Shown here: piece after piece, positions 25,621 to 32,159 of the stretch | How positions within the stretch are numbered: the stretch's first letter is position 1 | Layout: the number at the start of each line of letters is the position of its first letter | Assembly (NCBI GenBank): GCA_015067175.1 | Contig: SVMX01000004.1 | Location: 1 to 64,000 of the forward strand | Reading direction: 5' to 3' | DNA: 64,000 bases | DNA from: Oscillospiraceae bacterium | GTDB lineage: Bacteria; Bacillota; Clostridia; Oscillospirales; Ruminococcaceae | Notes under the pieces: model-generated | Databases searched by the model: none | What the model was told of the DNA's origin: nothing | Seen by the model: the letters and a program-made list of their open reading frames with translations, nothing else | Made by a program: the position numbers and the translations under genes

Positions 25621-26273
25621 GTTCTTATAAGGAGTATACTCTCGCTGATCTCATGCACATCTGCATCATCCTTTTCACTGAGCGAGTTCAGGAAATCCAA
25701 TAATGATTGCTTTTCAGTTACTGGATCACGATGCCATTCTGACGACCATACTCGATACATATTCCATCCCATGTTCTGGAGAACAGATCTTCTGAGATGA
25801 TCTCTGTCACGGGCTGTTCTCGCCTGCATGTAAGAATTGCCATCGCATTCTATACCTGCAATATAATCACCAGCATGCTCAGGATCCTCAACAGCAATGT
25901 CTATCTTATAATCTGAACATCCAACCTGTCGATGTATCTTATAGCCTTCGCTCTCAAGATAGTCTGCAACGATATCGCAGAACTCATCTGTAGAGTCAAA
26001 TACTTCCGAGCTTGCAGCAGACCTTAAAGCTGCTACACCATTTCTTGCATACTCAATATAGGAACGCAGCATACGTACACCTTCAGAATTCGTTCTACTA
26101 AGATCAATATCTGATGGAAGGATCGAGCCCACAAGCTTAACATTACACTTCGCTCTTGTAACTGCTACGTTCAAACGACGCTCTCCGCCAGCATTGCCAA
26201 GCGGACCAAACATACCGTATACAGCGGAAGATGAACGATATCGTCGCGTACCATACCTGTACGGAACAAACAA
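25617..26273 (-). pseudogene. C-terminal fragment of a superfamily I helicase with nuclease-like domain
   Basis: The 218-aa frame begins inside helicase motifs (GERRLNVAVTRAKCNVKLVGS is the motif VI region). A C-terminal PD-(D/E)xK-like nuclease domain follows (YKIDIAVEDPE...GIECDGNSYMQA). This is the tail architecture of large DUF4011-type helicases, which are often found in defence islands. The N-terminal helicase core is missing, and no ribosome site precedes the first Met, so it is a truncated gene. The downstream 56-aa ORF overlaps its stop. Confidence 0.75.
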
Positions 26274-26488
26274 TTGTTTAGTTCTTTTATTTTGCTCTAA
26301 ACGGCTCTACAGAATGATTTACAAGCATTAAACACCCCCGCCGCGATATTTCCGTAGCGGGGTTAGTGTATTTGCAAAAATACAATAGCAAAAATACAAA
26401 ACCGACACTCATATTGCCATTATTTAGCCGATAGCCGTTAAAAGCGCCGTTTCTCCTTGATTATTGGAAGATATGCAAGGACAACATT
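26274..26488. other. intergenic region left of the GH5 gene
   Basis: No gene is seen. An imperfect G/C-rich hairpin at about 26332-26362 (CCCCGC/GCGGGG arms) could terminate GH5 transcription. The breakpoint of the truncated helicase lies at its left edge. Confidence 0.4.
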
Positions 26489-27448
26489 TTAAAGATATTT
26501 CAAAAGCTCATCGCGAACATCATCAAGCCGGCTGTCCGAGATACCGAAATCCATCTGCTTATAGTTCCATGCGCTACGGGCAATACCGTATTTTTCAAAT
26601 ACGCTGTTAATGCATTTATACCATTTCAAAGTATCCTCAGGAGAAACACAGCTGATAACACCATATTCACCGCAGTAGAGAGAGGTGTTATTGAGCTTTG
26701 CGGCTTCCAACGCAGGTTTGAACAGCTCCTCAAAGTATTCGGCGGTGATATTGCTTTCCTCAAAAGTAAAGCGCTCATCTTTATTTATTGCCTCAGTCCA
26801 GTAAGCGCCTTGATGCGTGAATTTCAGCGGGTCATAGCAGTGGAAGTTATACACTACCTTATCATCATAAGGCTTCGCAAGGTCTGCTACTGCTGTAACG
26901 CTGTTGTTCCAGTAGCTTCCGACCAAGATTATACTGTCGGGAGCATACTGTCTTATGCGACGTATACACTCGTTCGATATCCTGTTCCAAGCGTCAATGA
27001 AGCCCTTGTCGGTAACTTCGTTAAGCAGTTCAAAAGCCACCGTGTCACTGAATTTACCGTACCGCTCAGCAAACTGCTCCCACAGACGATAAAAGCGCTC
27101 CTGAAGCTCCTCGCTTTCAAAAAAGCCGCTCTCATTCTCGCCGTAGTTATCAAAAGAGAAGCCTGCGGTCTTGTGGAGATCAAGCACTATGCGCAGCCCA
27201 TGCTTTTTGCACTGCTCAATTACCTTGTCTATACGCTGAAAACCATCTTCTTTATATGTGCCGTCCTCGTTTTCAAACACATTGTAATCAACGGGTATGC
27301 GCACATGGTCAAGTCCCCATGATGCGATCGTTGCAAGATCCTGCTCCGTGACAAAATTGTCCAACCTGTCCTTGCTGTAATCGCACTGGGAAAACCAGCC
27401 GCCAAGATCAACACCTTTATAAAAACCTTTGTTCTTTAACATATTCAT
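26489..27448 (-). CDS. GH5 family glycoside hydrolase (beta-glucanase type)
   Basis: This 319-aa enzyme has the GH5 fold markers Arg50, His203-x-Tyr205, acid/base Glu144 in LLNEV and nucleophile Glu261 in CGEYG. It has no signal peptide, membrane helix or binding module, so it should act in the cytoplasm on imported oligosaccharides. It is divergent from a GH16 lipoprotein gene and shares with it the 27-bp regulatory motif. The exact substrate (cello- or mixed-linkage oligosaccharide) is not decided by sequence alone. Confidence 0.9.
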   Translation of the reverse strand: MNMLKNKGFYKGVDLGGWFSQCDYSKDRLDNFVTEQDLATIASWGLDHVRIPVDYNVFENEDGTYKEDGFQRIDKVIEQCKKHGLRIVLDLHKTAGFSFDNYGENESGFFESEELQERFYRLWEQFAERYGKFSDTVAFELLNEVTDKGFIDAWNRISNECIRRIRQYAPDSIILVGSYWNNSVTAVADLAKPYDDKVVYNFHCYDPLKFTHQGAYWTEAINKDERFTFEESNITAEYFEELFKPALEAAKLNNTSLYCGEYGVISCVSPEDTLKWYKCINSVFEKYGIARSAWNYKQMDFGISDSRLDDVRDELLKYL

Positions 27449-27477
27449 TCAACCTTTCTGTTTTATTTGTTGATGAT

Positions 27478-27530
27478 ATCATAACACATATTGCGAAAAC
27501 CGCATATCAAAATCACGCTCTTTATATCAC
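27478..27530 (-). promoter_or_regulatory. GH5 promoter with 27-bp activator-type site
   Basis: On the minus strand the site at 27504-27530 begins GTGATATAAAGAGC and ends TGATAT. It is followed after exactly 20 bp by the -10 box TATGAT (27478-27483). Two TGATAT half-sites in direct orientation 20 bp apart are typical for AraC-type activators. Confidence 0.8.
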
Positions 27531-27568
27531 AATTTTGCAGTATTGTATTAACATTTTATAGCAATTTC

Positions 27569-27621
27569 GTGATATAAACAGCATAATTCTGATATCACAA
27601 AAGTGATATAAATGATAAAAT
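27569..27621 (+). promoter_or_regulatory. GH16 promoter with 27-bp activator-type site
   Basis: The site at 27569-27595 begins GTGATATAAACAGC and ends TGATAT. It is followed after exactly 20 bp by TAAAAT (27616-27621). An extra half-site GTGATATAAA follows at 27603-27612 between the site and the -10 box. Confidence 0.8.
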
Positions 27622-27658
27622 CATATCAACAAAGCAACACAAAGTGGAGGAGAAAACT

Positions 27659-28492
27659 ATGAAATATTTCAATAAGACCTTATCATTATTAATAGCGGCA
27701 GCTCTTCTTACAGGCTGTGCAAACAATGCGACCACGTCTGTTTCAGAGCAGCAGACTTCAGCTTCCACTGCTGACACAAGCTCTACGGAAGCCACAACAG
27801 CTTCTGTTCCTGAAGAAGCTCCCGTGCAATCCATACCGGAAGGACACGCCTATGCGCAGTTTGCTGACGGTATGCCCGAGGGCTGGGAATGTGCCGACGG
27901 CTGGACTAACGGAAGTATGTTCAATGTAACATGGCGCAAGCGCAACGTTACCTTTGATGATGGCAAGATGCAGCTTATCATTAACAACGATATCACACCG
28001 ACAGTCGGAATACCGTATGCAGGCGGCGAGTTCAGAAGCCGCGAATTCTACGGCTACGGAAGATATGAAGTCAGCATGAAGCCGATAAAAAATGACGGAG
28101 TTGTATCCTCGTTCTTCACCTACACAGGCCCCTCCGATAACAATCCCTGGGACGAGATAGATATTGAATTTCTCGGAAAGGATACCACAATAGTACAGTT
28201 TAATTACTTCACCGACAGCCGCGGAAATCATGAGTATATACATGAGCTTGGATTTGACGCAGCAGAGGATTTTCACACCTACGCATTCGAATGGCACGAG
28301 GACAAGATCGTATGGTATGTTGACGGCGAAGAAGTGTACACCGCCACGGAAAATATCCCTGTCACCGAAAGCAAGATCATGATGAACGCTTGGTGCGGCA
28401 AGGGTGTTGACGGTTGGCTGAACGCCTTTGACGATACAAGTATGCCGCTTACAGCAGAATACGAATGGGTTAGATTTACACCGTTCGAATAA
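27659..28492 (+). CDS. GH16 family beta-glucanase lipoprotein
   Basis: This 277-aa lipoprotein has lipobox LLTGC with Cys20, a Ser/Thr-rich spacer and a GH16 domain from about residue 65. The catalytic motif DEIDIE has Glu166 as nucleophile, Asp168, and Glu170 as acid/base, the arrangement of lichenases. It should cut mixed-linkage or beta-1,3-glucan at the outer membrane face. The ATG at 27659 follows GGAGGAGAAAACT. It is controlled by the 27-bp motif upstream. Confidence 0.93.
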   Translation: MKYFNKTLSLLIAAALLTGCANNATTSVSEQQTSASTADTSSTEATTASVPEEAPVQSIPEGHAYAQFADGMPEGWECADGWTNGSMFNVTWRKRNVTFDDGKMQLIINNDITPTVGIPYAGGEFRSREFYGYGRYEVSMKPIKNDGVVSSFFTYTGPSDNNPWDEIDIEFLGKDTTIVQFNYFTDSRGNHEYIHELGFDAAEDFHTYAFEWHEDKIVWYVDGEEVYTATENIPVTESKIMMNAWCGKGVDGWLNAFDDTSMPLTAEYEWVRFTPFE

Positions 28493-28503
28493 AAAGCAGG
28501 ACA

Positions 28504-28527
28504 GTCTGCGGCTTTTTAGCCGCAGAC
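28504..28527 (+). terminator. hairpin after the GH16 gene
   Basis: The perfect 10-bp arms GTCTGCGGCT/AGCCGCAGAC have a TTTT loop. No T tract follows, so termination may be partial. Confidence 0.55.
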
Positions 28528-28561
28528 TCTATGTGAATTTTGAAGCTTTGCCATATTTAAG

Positions 28562-28590
28562 TTGCTTTTCCTGAGAAAATATAGTAAAAT
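28562..28590 (+). promoter_or_regulatory. promoter of the AraC-type gene
   Basis: TTGCTT (28562-28567) and TAAAAT (28585-28590) are 17 bp apart. The 27-bp motif is absent here, so the regulator itself does not seem to be part of its own regulon. Confidence 0.7.
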
Positions 28591-28608
28591 AAACTTTGAG
28601 GTGATGAT

Positions 28609-29355
28609 ATGGACATACAAAAAAAGCTTTCTCATGTGGAATTTCTGAATAGAGAATACAATGTTTCACATTTATCATACGAGCGGGAGATGGCGTTTTT
28701 TCAGAGCATAAAAGACGGCGATCCCGAGGAAGCCAAGCGCCTTTTCAAGCCTTTCAACAGCGAGGATATGGGCAAGCTCAGTGACGACAGCCTGCGAAAT
28801 CTTAAATATCACCTTACGATCACTGTGGCATTTATAACGCGATATTGCATAGAGGGCGGCATGGAGATGGAAGCGGCATATAATCTCAGTGATATATACA
28901 TACGCAGCATCGACAAATGCCGCACAGAGGACGAGATAAATCTTCTGCACCGCGAAGTGGTGGACGACTACGCGCAGCGTATGCAGCTTATTCGCAAGCA
29001 GAACCGCTACCCGAGATCTGTCACAGTCTGCCTTGATTACATCTACGACAATCTTCACACAAAGATTTCTCTTGAAAAGCTTGCTGAGATAACGGCGTTA
29101 AGTCCTGCATATCTTTCAAAGCTATTCCATAAAGAGGTCGGAATGACCGTTTCGGCTTACATCACCAAAAAACGCATAGAAGCCGCCGAAAACATGCTGA
29201 AGTTCTCTGAATATTCTTGTCTTGAGATATCGGATTATCTCTGTTTCAGCTCCGAAAGCCATTTTATTCAGGTGTTCAGAAAGCACACTGGCTACACTCC
29301 CAAAAGCTTCAGGGAGCGATTTTTCCGAACCCGAAAGCCTGATGTATTTTGTTGA
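28609..29355 (+). CDS. AraC family transcriptional regulator
   Basis: This 248-aa protein has a C-terminal double helix-turn-helix of the AraC family, residues about 145-245 (KISLEKLAEITALSPAYLSKLFHKEVGMTVSAYI and the second helix pair ending GYTPKSFRERF). The N-terminal 140 residues are helical and lack the cupin sugar pocket; the ligand is unknown. It lies between genes whose promoters carry the shared 27-bp direct-repeat motif and is the obvious candidate to bind it. That link is inference. Confidence 0.9.
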   Translation: MDIQKKLSHVEFLNREYNVSHLSYEREMAFFQSIKDGDPEEAKRLFKPFNSEDMGKLSDDSLRNLKYHLTITVAFITRYCIEGGMEMEAAYNLSDIYIRSIDKCRTEDEINLLHREVVDDYAQRMQLIRKQNRYPRSVTVCLDYIYDNLHTKISLEKLAEITALSPAYLSKLFHKEVGMTVSAYITKKRIEAAENMLKFSEYSCLEISDYLCFSSESHFIQVFRKHTGYTPKSFRERFFRTRKPDVFC

Positions 29356-29371
29356 TTTTTATACAGAAACG

Positions 29372-29394
29372 CCCCCGAACTTACTGTTCGGGGG
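29372..29394. terminator. bidirectional terminator between araC-type gene and surface protein E
   Basis: The arms CCCCCGAAC/GTTCGGGGG lie between two convergent genes. No long T tract is present on either side. Confidence 0.65.
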
Positions 29395-29439
29395 TATCTC
29401 TTAGGTTATTTTATTAGGAGTTTCCATGAAGCTTATTGA

Positions 29440-30030
29440 TTACTTTCTTTTTCTACTAATTATCAAAGCACCTGCGGCAACAGTTGCAGCAGCAGCGGCT
29501 GCTGCAACGCCCTCAACGCCTGTATCGGGATTTCCCTTATTGTCTTCTGTGGGAGCAGATGTATCGCCTGCGTCGTCAGCGGGAGCTTCATTAGAAACAG
29601 TCAGTGTTTCCAATTTGATACCATGTCCCATAAACGCAAGACCTGCGATCTCAACGTGCTCAGCATGAGCCTCGGGGATAGTGAATGTGATGGAGGTAGT
29701 ATCTGGATCAATAACGTATGAGTCGCCTGCCTCAGAGGTAGTAAGCTCTGTGATACCATCAACCAAGGGCCAGCCGGCGTCATTGATCATGGGCTTAATG
29801 CACCAGTAGTTATGACCTTCCATATCTGCAAGAGACTGATCCACAGTGTAAGTGATGGTAACATACGCGCCGTCCTGAACGCCGATAAATTCAGTTCCGG
29901 GTACTGTTATGTTCGCGCTCCAGAAAATGTTGAGATCGGTATTCAGATCATAAGCGGAAGCGCCAACTGCGAGAACTGCTGCAGCACATGCGGAAGCTGC
30001 GATGCCTGTTATAAGCTTTCTGAGTTTCAT
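29440..30030 (-). CDS. cell-wall-anchored surface protein E (NPDTG tail)
   Basis: This 196-aa protein has a signal peptide (MKLRKLITGIAASACAAAV), a beta-rich domain of about 120 residues with conserved aromatics, and an acidic linker. The sorting signal is NPDTG, Ala-rich helix, RKRK. Overall design and tail match surface proteins A-C at 9.7-12.7 kb, but the motif keeps proline. It is under the 27-bp motif of the glucan regulon, so a role in holding glucan at the cell surface is plausible but unproven. Confidence 0.8.
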   Translation of the reverse strand: MKLRKLITGIAASACAAAVLAVGASAYDLNTDLNIFWSANITVPGTEFIGVQDGAYVTITYTVDQSLADMEGHNYWCIKPMINDAGWPLVDGITELTTSEAGDSYVIDPDTTSITFTIPEAHAEHVEIAGLAFMGHGIKLETLTVSNEAPADDAGDTSAPTEDNKGNPDTGVEGVAAAAAAATVAAGALIISRKRK

Positions 30031-30087
30031 AATGTAAGATCCTTTCGTTCGTTTTTTCGGATAACGCCGTATCCTTTCTGTGATTAC

Positions 30088-30140
30088 ATGATAGCAGAAA
30101 AAACGTCTTGCTTATATCATAAAAATGATGTTTTTATCAC
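30088..30140 (-). promoter_or_regulatory. surface protein E promoter with 27-bp activator-type site
   Basis: On the minus strand the site at 30114-30140 begins GTGATAAAAACA and ends TGATAT. It is followed after exactly 20 bp by TATCAT (30088-30093). Confidence 0.72.
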
Positions 30141-30183
30141 GATTTTAACCCAAAATGCAGAGATGCTCAATTGGGTTAAAAAT

Positions 30184-30236
30184 GTGATATAAAGAGCATG
30201 ATTATGTTATTTCCAAGGCGCCGTTTGGTGTATCAT
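30184..30236 (+). promoter_or_regulatory. solute-binding protein promoter with 27-bp activator-type site
   Basis: The site at 30184-30210 begins GTGATATAAAGAGC and ends TGTTAT. It is followed after exactly 20 bp by TATCAT (30231-30236). The sequence after the -10 box (GTGATTACAG) also resembles that of surface protein E (GTAATCACAG). Confidence 0.78.
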
Positions 30237-30279
30237 GTGATTACAGCAAACGACAACAACTGAAAGGACGGTTTACGAT

Positions 30280-31698
30280 ATGAAAACATTTAAGAAGATC
30301 ACATCTGCGGTACTCGCAATCGCCAGTGTTCTGACTATTACCGCGTGCGAAGACACCCCTGCTGTAAGCACTGCTCCAAGCGGAACATCAAGCGCACCTG
30401 TTACTACCGCCTCCACAACTAAGGCTACCATGAACGAGGAGGACGCTTCCAAGGTCGCAGAGATCGACATCGGCGCCAAGAAGCTTGAAAACGGTACTGT
30501 AAAGTTTCTTTCCTCATGGGACATAAATCCCACAGAGGGCAATCCTGTTCCCGTGTCGCTTGAGATGTTCCAGACTCAGTTCGGCGGAAATATCGAGCTG
30601 GTCCACACTGCATGGGAAGAACGCTATTCAAAGCTTGCCATTCTTGTTCAGGCTGACGATTCTCCCGATATGTTCAGCGCGGCAGATATGGATATATTCC
30701 CCAAGGGCGCTATCAATGGTATGTTTGATCCGCTCGACGACTATGTTGATTTTGACTCCGAGCTGTGGGCACCCATGAAAGCCGTAAACGATCAGTTTGC
30801 TTTCAAGGGCAAGCATTATGTCGGAGCATACGATACAGATTCGCAGTGCCTGATGTTCTACAACAAAAACACCATTGCCTCCAATGGACTGCCCGACCCC
30901 GTGCAGCTTCTTGAAGAAGGCAACTGGACATGGGACACATTCAACGACATGATGATGCGTTTCTGCGACAGAGAGCAGGGCAAGTTTGCGGTTGACGGCT
31001 GGTGGTTTGAGGGCGCATTCTCGCTCACAACAGGCGTTCCGTATATCGGCATGGCCGATGGCAAGATCGTGCATAATCTCGATGATGCAATGCTCGAAAA
31101 AGCTCAGGATTTCATGTACAACATGAACAAGAACGATCTTCCCTTCCCCAAGGCTGAAAACGCATGGACCATCGTTCCCTCTAACATCGGAGCGGGCAAA
31201 ACACTGTTCTATCCCATAGGCACATACGCGCTGTATCCCTACAACAATATCATTCAGGAATTCGGCAACATGGAGGACGTAATGTTCGTTCCCATGCCCA
31301 AATGTCCTTATACAGAGAAGTATTACCTGCCTTCTATCGTTGACGGCTTCGCTCTTTGCAAGGGCGCAAAGAATCCCGAGGGTGTAGGCGCATATCTCAA
31401 CTGCTGTATGGCAAGCCGCGACAGCGAGATAGCTAAGGAGATCGGCAAGAGACAAGCTTTTGATGAGCACGGCTGGACACAGGAGCAGTACGATATGTAC
31501 CAGAAAGTTCGCGATATGACAGCTGAGGCACCTGTTATCGAGCTGTACAATGCTGTAAACGACGCAGTTGCAGGTTATATCAACAACCCCATGAAGGAAG
31601 GCTACAACAACGGTATTTCCTGGACACAGACACGTGAGCAGATACGCGCTGCCGTTCAGTCGGAGCTTGACGGCGCTAACGAAAAGCTTGGCGAATAA
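30280..31698 (+). CDS. extracellular solute-binding lipoprotein (sugar ABC type)
   Basis: This 472-aa lipoprotein has lipobox TITAC and a Thr/Ser spacer. A family 1 solute-binding fold follows (WEERYSKLAILVQADDSPDMFSA; GKHYVGAYDTDSQCLMFYN; GNWTWDTFNDM). It should deliver oligosaccharides to an ABC importer. No permease or ATPase genes follow it; the next features are a terminator and tRNAs. Partner permeases must lie elsewhere. The regulatory site ties it to the GH5/GH16 genes. Confidence 0.9.
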   Translation: MKTFKKITSAVLAIASVLTITACEDTPAVSTAPSGTSSAPVTTASTTKATMNEEDASKVAEIDIGAKKLENGTVKFLSSWDINPTEGNPVPVSLEMFQTQFGGNIELVHTAWEERYSKLAILVQADDSPDMFSAADMDIFPKGAINGMFDPLDDYVDFDSELWAPMKAVNDQFAFKGKHYVGAYDTDSQCLMFYNKNTIASNGLPDPVQLLEEGNWTWDTFNDMMMRFCDREQGKFAVDGWWFEGAFSLTTGVPYIGMADGKIVHNLDDAMLEKAQDFMYNMNKNDLPFPKAENAWTIVPSNIGAGKTLFYPIGTYALYPYNNIIQEFGNMEDVMFVPMPKCPYTEKYYLPSIVDGFALCKGAKNPEGVGAYLNCCMASRDSEIAKEIGKRQAFDEHGWTQEQYDMYQKVRDMTAEAPVIELYNAVNDAVAGYINNPMKEGYNNGISWTQTREQIRAAVQSELDGANEKLGE

Positions 31699-31720
31699 TC
31701 ATTTTCTCCCTATATTATCT

Positions 31721-31745
31721 GACCCCGCCATAGTATGGCGGGGTC
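31721..31745 (+). terminator. terminator of the solute-binding protein gene
   Basis: The 12-bp arms GACCCCGCCATA/TATGGCGGGGTC are separated by one base and followed by AAATAATT. The inverted repeat is strong, but the T tract is poor. Confidence 0.75.
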
Positions 31746-31768
31746 AAATAATTGCAATTATGCAAAAC

Positions 31769-31792
31769 GACCCCGCACACAAGTGCGAGGTC
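31769..31792 (-). terminator. terminator after tRNA-Pro
   Basis: On the minus strand GACCTCGCAC/GTGCGGGGTC arms are followed by GTTTTGC, 11 nt past tRNA-Pro. Confidence 0.7.
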
Positions 31793-31803
31793 GCAAGTTA
31801 TCG

Positions 31804-31880
31804 TGGTCGAGATGACAGGATTTGAACCTGCGACCTCTGCGTCCCGAACGCAGCGCTCTACCAAACTGAGCCACATCTCG
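31804..31880 (-). tRNA. tRNA-Pro (CGG)
   Basis: A 77-nt cloverleaf with acceptor CGAGATG, anticodon stem CTGCG/CGCAG, loop TTCGGGA (anticodon CGG) and encoded CCA. It lies downstream of tRNA-Gln on the same strand without a separate promoter. Confidence 0.96.
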
Positions 31881-31913
31881 AAATATACGGCGGCTATGTC
31901 GCCGTATCAAAAA

Positions 31914-31936
31914 ACCGCCGAGAACTATCGGCGGCT
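31914..31936 (-). terminator. terminator-like hairpin between tRNA-Gln and tRNA-Pro
   Basis: On the minus strand GCCGCCGATAG/CTCGGCGG arms are followed by TTTTTTG, 4 nt after tRNA-Gln. A second hairpin (TACGGCG/CGCCGTA, 31887-31908) follows before tRNA-Pro. Confidence 0.65.
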
Positions 31937-31940
31937 TGAT

Positions 31941-32016
31941 TGGTTGGGGTGGAAGGATTTGAACCCTCGAAATGGTGGAGTCAGAATCCACTGCCTTACC
32001 GCTTGGCTACACCCCA
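31941..32016 (-). tRNA. tRNA-Gln (CTG)
   Basis: A 76-nt cloverleaf with the weak first pair U1-A72 typical for glutamine tRNA, anticodon stem GTGGA/TCCAC, loop TTCTGAC (anticodon CTG) and encoded CCA. Confidence 0.96.
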
Positions 32017-32033
32017 GTGACTTAACGAAATAT

Positions 32034-32062
32034 ATTATATCACAGGTGTATCGTTTTGTCAA
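32034..32062 (-). promoter_or_regulatory. promoter of tRNA-Gln/tRNA-Pro
   Basis: TTGACA (32057-32062) and TATAAT (32034-32039) on the minus strand are 17 bp apart. Confidence 0.9.
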
Positions 32063-32118
32063 TAGTTTTTGAAAATTTTTTTGATTTTTTTGTGACAGAT
32101 TTCGCCTTAAAGACTATT

Positions 32119-32145
32119 GGCGGCTGCTAAACAAAAACAGCCGCC
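32119..32145 (-). terminator. hairpin after copA
   Basis: GGCGGCTG/CAGCCGCC arms with an 11-nt loop lie 14 nt past the copA stop. The T tract is weak. Confidence 0.6.
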
Positions 32146-32159
32146 GATGCATAAATACA

